DNA of 64,000 bases, taken from positions 87,422 through 151,421 of the forward strand of contig JAUICG010000011.1 of assembly GCA_030427485.1 (NCBI GenBank). Direction: 5' to 3'. This DNA comes from Gammaproteobacteria bacterium. GTDB lineage: Bacteria; Pseudomonadota; Gammaproteobacteria; Pseudomonadales; Halieaceae. Position numbers and translations under genes: made by a program. The notes under the pieces were generated by a model that worked only from the letters and a program-made list of their open reading frames with translations, ran no database searches and had not been told where the DNA came from. This document shows, one piece after another, positions 51,925 to 62,406 of the stretch; positions within the stretch are counted from its first letter, which is position 1, and every line of letters starts with the position of its first letter.

Positions 51925-52564
51925 GCATCATCCCTTTTACCGCCGTATACGCCAATCACTCGCAGTTGGATGCCTGTTGCTGGCACTGGTGGCCCAAGCG
52001 CACGCCAGCGAGCAGAAAATCCTGGTGCTGGGGGATAGTATCAGTGCAGCCTATGGTATGTCTCTTGATCAGGGCTGGGTTGCGCAATTGGCCCGCGAAC
52101 TGCAGGCGCAATTCGACCAGCTCAGCGTGGTCAACGCCAGCATCAGCGGCGAAACAACCGCCGGTGGACTGCGGCGATTACCTGCGCTGCTGGAGGAGCA
52201 CAAGCCCGGTATCGTTATCATTGAACTCGGCGCCAACGATGGGCTGCGCGGCTACCCGCTGCCGACCCTGCGCGACAACCTCACCGAACTGGTAACGCTA
52301 TCCCAGGGCAGCGGGGCCCGGGTTATTCTGTTACCGATGGAAATTCCGCCCAATTACGGCGCTCGCTATACCAGCGGATTTCGCGAAAGCTTCCGCGAGG
52401 TAGCGGAGGAAACCGGCAGCGTACTGGCGCCATTCCTGCTGGACGGCGTTGCCACAAAGCCGGAACTGGTGCAAGCGGACGGGCTCCATCCCACGGTTGA
52501 GGCCCAGCCGCTGATCCTGGCCAACGTACTGCCGACAGTATCCGACGTGCTGGCCAGCCCGTGA
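51923..52564 (+). CDS. tesA: Arylesterase/lysophospholipase-type thioesterase TesA
   Basis: SGNH hydrolase of 213 residues: signal peptide ([29 protein letters not shown], cleavage near residue 28), block I GDS (Ser39 in [12 protein letters not shown]), block III GAND ([11 protein letters not shown]) and block V DGLHP ([11 protein letters not shown]) with catalytic Asp/His. E. coli TesA is a periplasmic thioesterase I/lysophospholipase L1. SD is weak (GGAG 16 bases upstream). An upstream in-frame extension runs antisense to ybbA and is rejected. Confidence 0.92.
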   Translation: MHHPFYRRIRQSLAVGCLLLALVAQAHASEQKILVLGDSISAAYGMSLDQGWVAQLARELQAQFDQLSVVNASISGETTAGGLRRLPALLEEHKPGIVIIELGANDGLRGYPLPTLRDNLTELVTLSQGSGARVILLPMEIPPNYGARYTSGFRESFREVAEETGSVLAPFLLDGVATKPELVQADGLHPTVEAQPLILANVLPTVSDVLASP

Positions 52565-53850
52565 CGCACGCGTCCTGGCAGGAGATACAGCGCGCCGATA
52601 GCGCCGCCATCTGGCACCCCTATGCCCCAGCCACCGGTGGTCCGGCCGTCTACCCCGTAGTCAGAGCCAGCGGCGTACGCCTCAGGCTTGCCGACGGCCG
52701 GGAACTGATCGATGGCATGTCCTCCTGGTGGTGCGCGATTCACGGCTACAACCACCCTGTGCTGAACCGCGCCGCTATAGCGCAACTACAGCAGATGTCC
52801 CATGTGATGTTTGGCGGGCTGACGCACGAACCCGCCGCGCAACTGGCGAACTTGCTCGTCGAGTTGACGCCGGCACCACTCGACCGCGTATTTTTCAGCG
52901 ACTCCGGATCGGTGTCAGTCGAAGTCGCGATGAAAATGGCCATCCAGTACTGGTACAGCGCAGGCAAGCCGCAAAAGCAGAAACTGCTGTCCCTGCGCAA
53001 CGGTTATCACGGAGATACCTTCGGCGCGATGTCGCTGTGCGACCCGGTGACTGGTATGCATCATTTATTCGGTGCGGCCTTGTCACAACAACTGTTCGCG
53101 CCCGCACCCGGCTGCGCCTTCGACGCCCCCTGTGAAGACATTGATCTCGCCGCAATGAAACAATTGCTGTCGCAACACTGCACGGAACTGGCCGCAGTGA
53201 TTGTGGAACCGGTGGTACAGGGCGCCGGCGGCATGCGGTTTTACTCGCCGCAGTACCTCGTAAAACTGCGCGCGCTGTGCGACGAGTTCGATGTGCTGCT
53301 GATTTTCGATGAGATTGCCACTGGCTTCGGTCGCACCGGCAAGCTGTTTGCCCTGGAGCACGCCGCAGTCGTGCCGGACATACTGTGTCTCGGCAAGGCG
53401 CTTACCGGTGGCTATATGACACTCGCGGCCACGCTGTGCAACGATCGCATCAGCAGCGGCATCAGCAGCGGCGAGGCCGGCGCATTCATGCACGGCCCGA
53501 CCTTCATGGCCAATCCACTGGCCTGCGCGACAGCACTGGCCAGTATCAGGCTGCTGCTTTCCCAGCCCTGGCAACGCGTGGTCCAGCGCCTGAACAAGGA
53601 GCTCAGCGCCGGCCTGGCGCCGGCACGCGCGTTATCCCGGGTCGCGGATGTGCGCACCCTCGGTGCGATCGGTGTGATCGAGTTGCATGAACCGGTGGAT
53701 ATGCGCGTGGTGCAGCCGATGTTCGTCGAGCGCGGCGTCTGGGTGCGTCCGTTCGGCAGGCTGGTGTATGTGATGCCGCCGTACGTGATGAACAGCGCCG
53801 ATGTAGCCGCGTTGACCGCCGCGATGGTAGATGTGGTGGCGCAGCTTTAG
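52561..53850 (+). CDS. bioA: Adenosylmethionine-8-amino-7-oxononanoate aminotransferase
   Basis: Biotin-pathway class III PLP aminotransferase, 429 residues. IWHPYAP near the N-terminus, [56 protein letters not shown] and the PLP lysine in [10 protein letters not shown] are all present, followed by [15 protein letters not shown] typical of BioA. The GTG start overlaps the tesA stop (GTGA), so tesA-bioA is an operon. bioBFDC are not visible here. Confidence 0.94.
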   Translation: MTHASWQEIQRADSAAIWHPYAPATGGPAVYPVVRASGVRLRLADGRELIDGMSSWWCAIHGYNHPVLNRAAIAQLQQMSHVMFGGLTHEPAAQLANLLVELTPAPLDRVFFSDSGSVSVEVAMKMAIQYWYSAGKPQKQKLLSLRNGYHGDTFGAMSLCDPVTGMHHLFGAALSQQLFAPAPGCAFDAPCEDIDLAAMKQLLSQHCTELAAVIVEPVVQGAGGMRFYSPQYLVKLRALCDEFDVLLIFDEIATGFGRTGKLFALEHAAVVPDILCLGKALTGGYMTLAATLCNDRISSGISSGEAGAFMHGPTFMANPLACATALASIRLLLSQPWQRVVQRLNKELSAGLAPARALSRVADVRTLGAIGVIELHEPVDMRVVQPMFVERGVWVRPFGRLVYVMPPYVMNSADVAALTAAMVDVVAQL

Positions 53851-53863
53851 CGACACCTCACCT

Positions 53864-53882
53864 ACACGTGGTATGCACGTGT
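53864..53882. other. Inverted repeat ACACGTG-N5-CACGTGT
   Basis: A perfect 7-bp-armed inverted repeat lies 14 bp after the bioA stop, upstream of the second 78-bp element. It has no T-run. It could help end the tesA-bioA transcript or be a protein site. Confidence 0.35.
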
Positions 53883-53920
53883 CAATCTATAACGGACTCA
53901 AGGGATCATCCACTGTCGTC

Positions 53921-53998
53921 GGCCGGCGGGTGCGCGTATGCCCCGCTTGCTCAACACAAAAGGCCATTCGCCGCAAGGCATACGCGCACCCGCCGGCC
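53921..53998. repeat. 78-bp palindromic element, copy 2
   Basis: A 21-bp arm at 53921-53941 pairs perfectly with 53978-53998 around a 36-nt loop (53942-53977). Length, arm and loop size equal those of copy 1 at 47934-48011. By my count 29 of 36 loop bases match, while most of the outer arm is different yet fully paired. CTTGC (53946-53950) can also pair with GCAAG (53973-53977) to extend the stem. It sits in the convergent gap between bioA and the PhzF gene. No T-tract, no flanking target duplication seen. Confidence 0.75.
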
Positions 53999-54075
53999 TG
54001 CTGTATTACGCAATTCGAGCTCCTGTCAGGCAACCCGGACAGCAACATATGCAGGTTGCGCGACTGCTACCGGGC

Positions 54076-54873
54076 TCAAACTCCTTCGACAGTTCCCTGC
54101 ATAAACGTCACGGCGGAGCCTGTCATAAACACCCGGCCGTCGCTGAGTTCGCAGTCCAGGTAGCCGCCGCGCGCGGAGATCTGCCGGCACTGCAGGCGGT
54201 TCTTGTGCAGGCGCGCCGCCCAGTACGGTACGAGGCTGCAGTGCGCGGAACCGGTGACCGGGTCTTCGTTGATGCCCACTGACGGACCGAAAAAGCGTGA
54301 AACGACATCGCAGTCATCGCCCGGGGCGCAGGCGATGACGCTGCGTGCGCTCGCCGCCAGCAGCGCAGCAAAATCGGGTTCGAGTCCGGCGATGTCCTGC
54401 TGAAACTCGTAGACGTACAGCAGCGCGCCGGAAGCGCCCGAAGACGGGGCCAGCGCCTCGCTGGCAGTGGCGCCGAGCGCGTTACACACGGCAATGTCGA
54501 CATCGACCGCAACCAGGTCGGCCGCGGGAAAATCCAGCGTCATGCGCGCACCCGAGCGACGCACCCTCAGGTCACCGCTGCGCGTGTGGAACAGCACCTC
54601 CTCCGCCGTGACGCCCAGGTGCTGAAACAGCACATGGGCCGCCGCGAGCGTGGCGTGACCACACAGGTCGACTTCGACCTGCGGCGTAAACCAGCGCAGT
54701 TCATAGGCCCCGCCAATATCGACGAAGTAGGCGGTTTCTGACAGATTGTTCTCCATCGCGATAGCCTGCAGGAGACCGTCATCCAGCCACGCGTCCAGCG
54801 GCATGACCGCCGCGGGATTTCCTTTAAACACTTCCTCGGCAAAAGCGTCCACCTGGTAAATAGGCAAGGGCAT
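54076..54873 (-). CDS. PhzF-family isomerase/epimerase
   Basis: 265 residues from MPLPIYQVDAFAEEVFKGNPAAVMPL with a GGAGG SD 6 bases upstream. The family signatures are the early FxGNPAAV, catalytic Glu in NNLSETAYFV, CGHATLAAAHVLF, and GSAHCSLVPYWA in the C-terminal half. The diaminopimelate-epimerase-like fold is used in phenazine synthesis by PhzF, but most members have unknown substrates. An upstream in-frame ATG at 54912 lacks an SD and the typical N-terminus. Confidence 0.88.
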   Translation of the reverse strand: MPLPIYQVDAFAEEVFKGNPAAVMPLDAWLDDGLLQAIAMENNLSETAYFVDIGGAYELRWFTPQVEVDLCGHATLAAAHVLFQHLGVTAEEVLFHTRSGDLRVRRSGARMTLDFPAADLVAVDVDIAVCNALGATASEALAPSSGASGALLYVYEFQQDIAGLEPDFAALLAASARSVIACAPGDDCDVVSRFFGPSVGINEDPVTGSAHCSLVPYWAARLHKNRLQCRQISARGGYLDCELSDGRVFMTGSAVTFMQGTVEGV

Positions 54874-54975
54874 GTCGTCCTCCAGTTCGTCGGCGCTGAG
54901 CAAGTTGTACAAAGTGCGCAGTGTTTAATATAGTGGCCACACCGCACAGAGGCCAGTTCCCGGTAACGATACCCG

Positions 54976-55830
54976 ATGTCAAAGCGAGTACAAACGCCGC
55001 TCCAGGAAAAATTCTACGAGGTCATATTCGGCACGGAAACCCCGGCGGGCAAGTGGTTTGATATCGGCCTGATCATGGTCATTCTTGCCAGCGTGGCCGT
55101 CATCATGTTGGACTCGGTGCACAAACTGGATGCTGAATACGGCGATTTCTACCTGAAACTGGAGTGGGTCTTCACCCTGATGTTCACCGTGGAGTACCTG
55201 GTTCGTATCTGGTGTGCGCCCAACCGCAAGGGCTATATCCTCAGCATTTACGGCGTCGTTGACCTGCTGGCGCTGCTGCCGACCTACCTGTCATTGTTCG
55301 TACCCCAGACGGCGCCCCTGCTGATTATCCGGCTGCTGCGGATTCTGCGTATTTTCCGCGTATTGCGGCTTCTTGAGTTGTTGGCGGAAGCAAACTTCCT
55401 GGCCGGCGCATTACAGCGCTCGGCGCGCAAGGTGTTTGTATTCTTCGCCCTGATGCTGATCCTGACGACGATTTTCGGTTGCCTCGTCTACGTCGCGGAG
55501 GGCGGGCGAAACGGCTTCGACAATATCCCCGTGAGCATCTACTGGGCGATCGTGACCATCACCACGGTCGGCTATGGCGATGTGGTGCCCCACTCTGTTA
55601 TCGGGCGTATCATCGCCGCCGCCGGTATGCTGATCGGCTACGCAGTCATCGCCGTGCCCACGGGCATCATCACCGCCGAATTGACCGTGGCACAACAGGC
55701 ACGCAAGCACAAGGAGACACGCGATTCACGAAACTGTAGCAATTGCGCCTCGGTGGAACGCGACCCGAGCGCCCATTACTGCCGCAATTGCGGTTCACCA
55801 CTGCCCAGGCCGGGACACGCATCGGAGTAA
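54976..55830 (+). CDS. Voltage-gated potassium channel with C-terminal zinc-ribbon-like tail
   Basis: A 284-residue Kv-like channel. S1 to S4 occupy about residues 27-145, with an arginine-rich S4 (RLLRILRIFRVLRLL). The pore helix and selectivity filter TVGYGDVVPHS are near 195-205, with S6 after it. The last ~40 residues hold CSNC...CRNC (four cysteines, SNCASVERDPSAHYCRNCGSPLP), a zinc-ribbon-like tail uncommon in bacterial Kv channels. The filter TVGYGD predicts K+ selectivity. Divergent from the PhzF gene. Confidence 0.88.
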   Translation: MSKRVQTPLQEKFYEVIFGTETPAGKWFDIGLIMVILASVAVIMLDSVHKLDAEYGDFYLKLEWVFTLMFTVEYLVRIWCAPNRKGYILSIYGVVDLLALLPTYLSLFVPQTAPLLIIRLLRILRIFRVLRLLELLAEANFLAGALQRSARKVFVFFALMLILTTIFGCLVYVAEGGRNGFDNIPVSIYWAIVTITTVGYGDVVPHSVIGRIIAAAGMLIGYAVIAVPTGIITAELTVAQQARKHKETRDSRNCSNCASVERDPSAHYCRNCGSPLPRPGHASE

Positions 55831-55854
55831 CACGCCCTGGCGCACGGCTGCGTG

Positions 55855-55888
55855 CAGCAATCACCCTGTCATAAAAAAGTGGGATTAT
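55855..55888 (+). promoter_or_regulatory. Possible Pho box upstream of the TonB receptor
   Basis: CAGCAAT-CACC-CTGTCAT (55855-55872) is 11 of 14 to the PhoB 7-4-7 pattern, though the spacer is GC-rich. Ten bases later comes GATTAT (55883-55888, 4 of 6 to the -10), the same geometry as at pstS and phoB. The leader before the receptor ATG would be about 85 nt. Weak, inferential. Confidence 0.35.
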
Positions 55889-55980
55889 TGCAGCGAATTT
55901 CTCGCCAACCTCCCTTAAGATGATCACAGCCGCCGGCCCGGTCGCCTGGCACTGACAATAACTCGAACGAGGCTCTCGCT

Positions 55981-58341
55981 ATGAAGCACCTGCAACGACA
56001 TTCACTGGCCATTGCCATCGGCGCTGCCACTCTTGCCGGCACACCCACGACACTGCTGGCGGAAGGTGCACTCGAGGAAGTCGTGGTTACCGCGCAGAAA
56101 CGCACGCAGAACCTGCAGGATGTACCGGTTGCCGTGACCGCATTCACCGGTGAAATGCTGCGGGAATCCGGTGTCCGCGACATGTTTGAACTCTCCTCCA
56201 TTGCGCCCAGCCTGAGCGTCGAACAGACGCAAACGTCATCCAATACGACCTTCGGTATCAGGGGCATTTTCACCAGCGCCCAGAACTTCGGACTCGAACC
56301 GTCGGTAGGTTTGTACGTCGACGGGGTCTATCGCTCGCGGCAGGGTTCGATGATCAATAATATGGTGGATATAGCGTCCGTCGAGGTACTGCGAGGACCG
56401 CAGGGCACGCTGTTTGGACGCAACACGCCGGCGGGCGCCATCCTGATGAACAGTGTCGCCCCGGACTTCGACGGCTCGGGCTACCTGGAGGGCGGTGCCG
56501 GCGATTACGGACTCTGGAACATCAACGGTGCCAAGTCCTTTACCCTGATCGAGGATGAACTCGCCGTACGCATGACGGGCTTCAATATGGATCGCGACGG
56601 GACTGTCGATGTCGTCGGGAATAACGTCAACCAGGACGACGCGATAAACGACAGAAACCGGTGGGGATTACGCTTTCAAACACTGTATACGCCCAACGAC
56701 GATCTTACCCTGCGATTTATCGGCGATCACTCGGAGGTCGATGAGATATGCTGTGCCGTCGGCAACTGGGAGAACAATTTTTACGCACAGAACCCTCCCC
56801 CTCCGGCGAAACCCGGAACCGATCTGACCGTACAGAATCAACTGGGGGGCACGGTGCTCAGCGGCAGGGATTTTTACGACTATAAAGTCTCCACCAGTTT
56901 CAAACCCGAGTCCCAGAATACAGACGAGGGCGTTTCACTGCAGGCGGACTGGCAAACGGAGTACTTCCTGGTAACCAGCATCTCGGCCTATCGCAAGCAC
57001 GATGCCTATGACAATATCGATGCGGATTTTTACGATATCGATGCTCTGGTGAGGATTAACGACCTCACGCAGAAACAGTACTCGCAGGAACTTCGATTCA
57101 GTGGTGACGCCTTTGACGACAAGCTCAACTATGTCACCGGTCTTTACTATTTTTACCAGAAGCTGGACTCGACGACCGACACCATCATTGGCCAGGATGC
57201 CTATGTCCTCGCCAGTGCCTTCCTGGAGACGACCATCCCCCCGGAATGGTTGCCGGCGGGCAGTTCGGCGCTGAACACCGCAGACCAGAAACACGATAGC
57301 TACGCCATTTTTGGCCAGGCCGACTATCACGTCACCGAGCAGTTCATCGTGACAGCGGGCCTGCGCTGGACCGATGAAAACAAGGAGATGACGAACATAT
57401 TTACCGAAAATCCCACGCCGGCGCCGATCGGATTCATCGGCCTGACCGAGTTGGCGCCGAGACCCAATATCGACGAGGACTTCAATGAAAGCAAGGTAAC
57501 CGTAACCTTCAAGCTCAGTTGGTTCCTGAACGATATGACGATGTTTTACGCGTCCTACGGCACCGGTTACAAGGCGGGCGGCATCAACACGGACCGCGTA
57601 CCGCCTTCCGCCGATACCGTGTTCGAACCGGAAACCGCCGAATCGTATGAACTGGGCATGAAAGCCGAGTTCCCGGACCAGGCCCTGCGCCTGAATGTCG
57701 CCCTGCACAAAACCGATACGGATGACCTGCAAACCATTTCCTTCCAGGGCGCGGGTTTCGTACTGGACAACGCGGGAACGGCGGAAACCTACGGCGGCGA
57801 GGTCGACCTGCTGTGGCTGCCGACAGACAACACCACAATCACCCTCGGTTATGCCTACAATCACGCGGAGTACTCCGACTTTGAAAACGGGCCGTGCTGG
57901 ACAGGCACCGTCTGGCAGACCAGCACACCTGACCCTGATACCAATTACGATGCCAACGGCGTCGCCACCGGCGCCTGTGACCGCAGCGGCGGCATGGTAT
58001 CGGGTAACCCCGAAAACGTCGTGGCGATAACCGCCAACCAGCAGTTCCGCATCACCGACAGCTTCGGCGGTTTCGTCCACGGCGAGTACATCTGGACGGA
58101 CGAACGCATGACCGATGTGAACAACGACCCGGAGAAACTGGACGGCTCCTTCGACGTGGTGAACCTGCGCGCCGGCGTGGTCTATGAGCCCTGGGACACC
58201 ACCCTGACCTTCTGGGGCAGGAATGTATTTGACGCCAAGGCGACCACGACGATTGCGGATGCGGTCGCACAGCCCGGGCGCTTCATCGCGTATTACAAGG
58301 AACCGCCGACCTGGGGCGCCACCCTGCGCTGGGATTTCTAA
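55981..58341 (+). CDS. TonB-dependent outer-membrane receptor
   Basis: A 786-residue receptor. A signal peptide ([10 protein letters not shown]) is followed by the TonB box ([18 protein letters not shown]) and the plug domain ([32 protein letters not shown]...[23 protein letters not shown]), then a 22-strand barrel ending in Trp-Asp-Phe. The group is the FecA/CirA-like, [15 protein letters not shown] type that marine gammaproteobacteria have in many copies. Substrate not inferable. A CC pair occurs in an extracellular loop (EICCAVGNW). Confidence 0.93.
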   Translation: MKHLQRHSLAIAIGAATLAGTPTTLLAEGALEEVVVTAQKRTQNLQDVPVAVTAFTGEMLRESGVRDMFELSSIAPSLSVEQTQTSSNTTFGIRGIFTSAQNFGLEPSVGLYVDGVYRSRQGSMINNMVDIASVEVLRGPQGTLFGRNTPAGAILMNSVAPDFDGSGYLEGGAGDYGLWNINGAKSFTLIEDELAVRMTGFNMDRDGTVDVVGNNVNQDDAINDRNRWGLRFQTLYTPNDDLTLRFIGDHSEVDEICCAVGNWENNFYAQNPPPPAKPGTDLTVQNQLGGTVLSGRDFYDYKVSTSFKPESQNTDEGVSLQADWQTEYFLVTSISAYRKHDAYDNIDADFYDIDALVRINDLTQKQYSQELRFSGDAFDDKLNYVTGLYYFYQKLDSTTDTIIGQDAYVLASAFLETTIPPEWLPAGSSALNTADQKHDSYAIFGQADYHVTEQFIVTAGLRWTDENKEMTNIFTENPTPAPIGFIGLTELAPRPNIDEDFNESKVTVTFKLSWFLNDMTMFYASYGTGYKAGGINTDRVPPSADTVFEPETAESYELGMKAEFPDQALRLNVALHKTDTDDLQTISFQGAGFVLDNAGTAETYGGEVDLLWLPTDNTTITLGYAYNHAEYSDFENGPCWTGTVWQTSTPDPDTNYDANGVATGACDRSGGMVSGNPENVVAITANQQFRITDSFGGFVHGEYIWTDERMTDVNNDPEKLDGSFDVVNLRAGVVYEPWDTTLTFWGRNVFDAKATTTIADAVAQPGRFIAYYKEPPTWGATLRWDF

Positions 58342-58389
58342 AAGCCGGCCTGCTCGCTGGTGACACCGGGGCGGCCGCTAAAAAGCCGC

Positions 58390-58418
58390 CTGCCACCCCG
58401 ACAGTGGCGTGCTATAAT
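58390..58418 (+). promoter_or_regulatory. Predicted ygiQ promoter
   Basis: A perfect TATAAT (58413-58418) with an extended TGN just before it, and CTGCCA (58390-58395, 4 of 6) at 17-bp spacing. It starts transcription near 58425, about 25 nt before the YgiQ ATG. Confidence 0.65.
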
Positions 58419-58448
58419 CCCCCGCGTTTTACCCGAGACGCGGTTTCC

Positions 58449-60575
58449 ATGACCACACCTTTGTTTTCCTATCGCAAGTTCTGGGCGGAGTGCTTCGGCC
58501 CCGCTCGCGAACTGCCGATGTCCCGCGCCGAGATGGACGCGCTGGGCTGGGACAGCTGCGATATCATCATCGTCACCGGAGACGCCTACGTCGATCATCC
58601 CAGTTTCGGCATGGCCGTCATCGGGCGCCTGCTGGAGGCGCAGGGCTTCAGGGTGGGGATTATCGCGCAGCCGGACTGGACTTCCACCACGGATTTCCAG
58701 GCGCTAGGTGCGCCCAACCTGTTCTTCGGCGTGGCGGCGGGCAACATGGATTCGATGATCAACCGCTATACCGCCGACAGGAAACGGCGCAACGACGACG
58801 CCTACACGCCGGGCAACACCGGCGACAAACGCCCTGACCGTGCGGTGATCGTCTACTCCCAGCGACTGCGTGAGGCCTATCGACAGGTTCCGCTGGTCAT
58901 CGGCAGTATCGAGGCGAGCCTGCGTCGTATCGCCCACTATGACTACTGGAGCGACCGGGTGCGGCGCTCTATCCTGGTCGACAGCAGCGCTGACCTGCTG
59001 CTGTACGGCAATGCGGAGCGTGCCATTGTCGCACTGGCGCACCGTATGGCTGCGGGCGAAGCCATCCATACGATTCGCGACCTGCGGGGCACCGCGTTCG
59101 TGCGCAAACGCATACCCGATGACTGGCGCGTAATCGACTCCACCAGCATCGATGTCGTCGGCCCGGTTTCCGCGCCTGCCGATCCCTATGCAGCGGCAGC
59201 CTCAACGGCATGCGCCAGCACAGCGGCGGCGGCGGATACCGCGGTGCCGATCACGCTGGTGGGCGATGTCGCCCAGCGGGACACACAGGCAGTCATCCGT
59301 ATACCGGGTTTCGAACAGGTACGCGATGACCCGGCGCTGTACGCGCATGCCTCGCGGGTATTGCACAAGGAAACCAATCCACACAATGCCCGGCCGCTGG
59401 TGCAGTCGCACGGCGATCGTGAAGTCTGGCTCAATGCCCCGCCCCTGCCGCTGGCGACCACGGAACTGGACCAGGTATTCGAACTTCCCTACTCGCGTCT
59501 CCCCCACAGCGCATACGGCGATGCCCGCATCGTTGCGTATGAAATGATTCGCCACTCGGTGAACATCATGCGCGGCTGCTTTGGCGGTTGCACATTTTGC
59601 TCAATTACCGAGCACGAGGGACGCATCATCCAGAATCGTTCCGAGGACTCCATTATTCGCGAGATCGAACAGATCCGCGACACCTCGCCAGCGTTTACAG
59701 GCGTGATTTCCGACCTCGGTGGCCCGACCGCGAACATGTGGCGGCTCGCCTGTAACAGTCCTGAAGTGGAAGCCAAATGCCGCAAACTGAGCTGTGTCTT
59801 CCCGGGCATATGCAAAAATCTCAATACCGACCAGACGCCGCTGATCGGCCTCTACCGTCGCGCCCGAAAGGTGCAGGGCGTGAAGAAGGTGCTGATCGCT
59901 TCCGGACTGCGCTATGACCTGGCGGTGCGGACCCCCGATTATGTCCGGGAACTTGTCACCCACCACGTCGGCGGTTACCTGAAGATCGCGCCGGAACATA
60001 CCGAAGACGCGCCGCTGTCAAAGATGATGAAGCCGGGAATAGGCTCCTACGAGGAGTTCAGGGCGATGTTCGAGGAGTACTCCCGCGCCGCCGGCAAAAA
60101 ACAGTACCTGATCCCCTATTTCATCGCCGCCCACCCCGGCACATCGGACAAAGACATGATGCAGCTGGCGCTCTGGCTGAAACGCAATAAATACCGGGCT
60201 GACCAGGTGCAGACGTTCTATCCGTCGCCGATGGCCACCGCCACGGCGATGTACCACAGCGGGAAAAATCCGCTCAAGCGTGTGACCCGCACGAGCGACA
60301 GCATGCCGACCGTGAAAGGACTGCCGCAGCGCCGTCTGCACAAGGCCTTTTTACGCTACCACGACCCGGAAAACTGGCCCATACTGCGCCAGGCATTGAA
60401 GAAAATGGGCCGCGCCGACCTGATCGGCAGCGGCAGCAAACACCTGGTGCCCGCGCGGCAACCGGCAAAACAACACCCGGTGGTGGCGCCGTCGCGGGGT
60501 ACACGCCCCTTCGCTACCCAGCACAATGGCGTGGACGGGGTGCCGGCGCGCCGCAAGCGCGCTTCAAAGCGCTAG
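58449..60575 (+). CDS. YgiQ-family radical SAM protein
   Basis: 708 residues from [26 protein letters not shown]. The N-terminal domain resembles a cobalamin-binding-like region ([36 protein letters not shown]). The radical-SAM motif is CFGGCTFC (C-x3-C-x2-C) in [19 protein letters not shown]. The conserved C-terminal blocks are [36 protein letters not shown] and [19 protein letters not shown]. Reaction and substrate of the family are not established. An upstream in-frame ATG at 58404 lies beyond the promoter and is rejected. Confidence 0.93.
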   Translation: MTTPLFSYRKFWAECFGPARELPMSRAEMDALGWDSCDIIIVTGDAYVDHPSFGMAVIGRLLEAQGFRVGIIAQPDWTSTTDFQALGAPNLFFGVAAGNMDSMINRYTADRKRRNDDAYTPGNTGDKRPDRAVIVYSQRLREAYRQVPLVIGSIEASLRRIAHYDYWSDRVRRSILVDSSADLLLYGNAERAIVALAHRMAAGEAIHTIRDLRGTAFVRKRIPDDWRVIDSTSIDVVGPVSAPADPYAAAASTACASTAAAADTAVPITLVGDVAQRDTQAVIRIPGFEQVRDDPALYAHASRVLHKETNPHNARPLVQSHGDREVWLNAPPLPLATTELDQVFELPYSRLPHSAYGDARIVAYEMIRHSVNIMRGCFGGCTFCSITEHEGRIIQNRSEDSIIREIEQIRDTSPAFTGVISDLGGPTANMWRLACNSPEVEAKCRKLSCVFPGICKNLNTDQTPLIGLYRRARKVQGVKKVLIASGLRYDLAVRTPDYVRELVTHHVGGYLKIAPEHTEDAPLSKMMKPGIGSYEEFRAMFEEYSRAAGKKQYLIPYFIAAHPGTSDKDMMQLALWLKRNKYRADQVQTFYPSPMATATAMYHSGKNPLKRVTRTSDSMPTVKGLPQRRLHKAFLRYHDPENWPILRQALKKMGRADLIGSGSKHLVPARQPAKQHPVVAPSRGTRPFATQHNGVDGVPARRKRASKR

Positions 60576-60628
60576 CAAACGAGTTTAAGGCAATGAGTAC
60601 ATACACAGTTGTTAACAGGAGAAGAACC

Positions 60629-61186
60629 ATGACAATTTCACGCTTGCTACCCGGCCTGATTCTGGCGTTTTGCTGCGGCGGCAGCTTTGCGGCGGCACCC
60701 ACCGTGGACGCTCCGCTCAGCGAACTCAACATCAGCGAGCGCGGCGAACTGACCATGTCGGGGGATGATTTCAAGTTTGTACCGTGGCGCTCCGACGCGA
60801 ATCTCGGGAAGGTTCATGTGATCCAGTATTTTGGCGCCACGATGAGCGACAGCAAGATCTTCGAACCCTTCACGGACCTGCTGCAGAAAAGTATGGAACC
60901 GGGGGTGATACACGTCACCACCGTACTCAATCTGGACGCGGCCATGTGGGGCACGACCGGGTTCGTGATCTCGGAACTGGAGAAGAACAAGCGACTGCAC
61001 CCCGATTCGACCATGGTGGTGGATGATGACGGAACAGGGCTGGTCGAGTGGGACCTCGGCGAGGCCGGCAGCGGGCTTATCATTACCGACGACAAGGGCG
61101 TCGTGAAATACTTCACGAGAAAAGCGATGAGTGAGGACGAGATGGCCGCGGCGCTGGCACTTATCCAGGCCAACGTGAAAAGCTGA
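60629..61186 (+). CDS. YtfJ-family periplasmic protein
   Basis: 185 residues, close to E. coli YtfJ (184). A signal peptide (MTISRLLPGLILAFCCGGSFA, cleavage near residue 22) is followed by a thioredoxin-like fold with GKVHVIQYFGATMSDSKIFEPFTDLL and TTVLNLDAAMWGTTGFVISELEKNKR. No CxxC is present, so thioredoxin redox activity is not expected. SD GGAGAA before the ATG; an upstream in-frame ATG at 60593 is weaker. Function of the family is unknown. Confidence 0.85.
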   Translation: MTISRLLPGLILAFCCGGSFAAAPTVDAPLSELNISERGELTMSGDDFKFVPWRSDANLGKVHVIQYFGATMSDSKIFEPFTDLLQKSMEPGVIHVTTVLNLDAAMWGTTGFVISELEKNKRLHPDSTMVVDDDGTGLVEWDLGEAGSGLIITDDKGVVKYFTRKAMSEDEMAAALALIQANVKS

Positions 61187-61251
61187 TCCACCGACACCAG
61201 GAACAGGCCGCGCAAACGATATCCGGGGATATACCCGCGCGGCAGATAACC

Positions 61252-62394
61252 ATGAACAAAAAAGTCCTGTATCCCATCGCGCTGCTCGTCGGCGGCCTGT
61301 TTCTTGCCTTTCTTATCAGCATAAACAAGCAGGAACTGGTACCCGAGCCCTATGAGCACATCGTGCCGGCGGTGCGCGTGATGCGCGTAACGGCGGCGGA
61401 CGAGTATCTGCGTGTTGGCTCACAGGGTACCGTGCAACCGCGCAGCCAGAGCGAACTGATCCCCGAAGTCACCGGCAGAGTGGTCTGGATATCGCCCTCG
61501 CTGGTGAACGGCGGCGGGTTCAAGAAAGGGGATGTGCTACTGCGCATCGACGATGCCGATTACCTGACCCTGGTGGCGCGCAGCGAGGCAGCGTTGATGC
61601 GTACCGAGTCGGAGTACACACACGCCAGCGATGAATTAAAGCGCCTGGCCAGCCTGAACGAGCGAAAGCTGGCCAGTGAACAGCAACTGGATGATGCACG
61701 TCAGATGGCCCAGGTAAAACAGGCCAATCTGGACGAGGCCAGGGCCAGTCTCGAGCAAGCGCGCCGCGACCTGTCGCGCACCCGACTGCGGGCGCCATTT
61801 GACGGCCTGGTGCGCAGCGAACACGTCGACGTCGGTCAGTTCATTACCCGCGGACAGGAAATTGGCACGGTTTACGCGACCGATTATGTCGAGGTAAGGC
61901 TGCCGATCTCGGCGGATCAACTGGGCTACCTGGGTCTCCCCCTGTCGACGCGCGGACAAATACCGGCCACGCAGCGCCCACCGGTTACCGTGGCCGCCGA
62001 TTTTGGCACGACCCGCCTGCTCTGGGAGGGGCAGTTGGTGCGCCTGGAAGCGCAGATCGATGAACTCTCCCGCATGGTCTATGGCGTCGCGCGGTTGCGC
62101 CTTGAAGATGACGAGGAGAGCCCGCTGCTGCCGGTCGGCATGTTCGTACAGGCGGAGATCCGTGGACGCAAAGTGGAAAACGTGATCCGACTACCCCGCT
62201 CGGCGATGCGTGACAACAACCAGGTGCTGGTGGTGGACGCCGACAACCGGCTGCATTTCCGGCAGATCTCCCTGCTGCGGCTGGAACACGATGACATCCT
62301 CGTCAGCAGCGGCCTGAAAAGCGGCGAACTGGTATGCACATCACCGATGCAGACCGTTGTGGAAGGCATGCTGGTCAAGCCTGTCATGGAGTGA
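61252..62394 (+). CDS. RND efflux periplasmic adaptor (HlyD/MFP family)
   Basis: 380 residues: N-terminal membrane anchor (LYPIALLVGGLFLAFLISI), beta-barrel/lipoyl half-motif (GTVQPRSQSELIPEVTGRVVWISPSLVNGGGFKKGDVLLRID), an alpha-helical hairpin with coiled-coil character (about residues 105-165, SEAALMRTESEYTHASDELKRLASLNERK), the second lipoyl half (RAPFDGLVRSEHVDVGQFITRGQEIGTV) and the membrane-proximal domain. It pairs with the RND permease starting 13 bp after the stop. Confidence 0.92.
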   Translation: MNKKVLYPIALLVGGLFLAFLISINKQELVPEPYEHIVPAVRVMRVTAADEYLRVGSQGTVQPRSQSELIPEVTGRVVWISPSLVNGGGFKKGDVLLRIDDADYLTLVARSEAALMRTESEYTHASDELKRLASLNERKLASEQQLDDARQMAQVKQANLDEARASLEQARRDLSRTRLRAPFDGLVRSEHVDVGQFITRGQEIGTVYATDYVEVRLPISADQLGYLGLPLSTRGQIPATQRPPVTVAADFGTTRLLWEGQLVRLEAQIDELSRMVYGVARLRLEDDEESPLLPVGMFVQAEIRGRKVENVIRLPRSAMRDNNQVLVVDADNRLHFRQISLLRLEHDDILVSSGLKSGELVCTSPMQTVVEGMLVKPVME

Positions 62395-62406
62395 GCAGGC
62401 GGCTAC

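Noticed and set aside
53831..54163. Plus-strand frame across the second palindromic element
   Set aside because: No SD or family resemblance; contains the element as sequence noise.
56935..58080. Long minus-strand open frame inside the TonB receptor
   Set aside because: Shadow frame; the plus-strand receptor has plug and barrel signatures.
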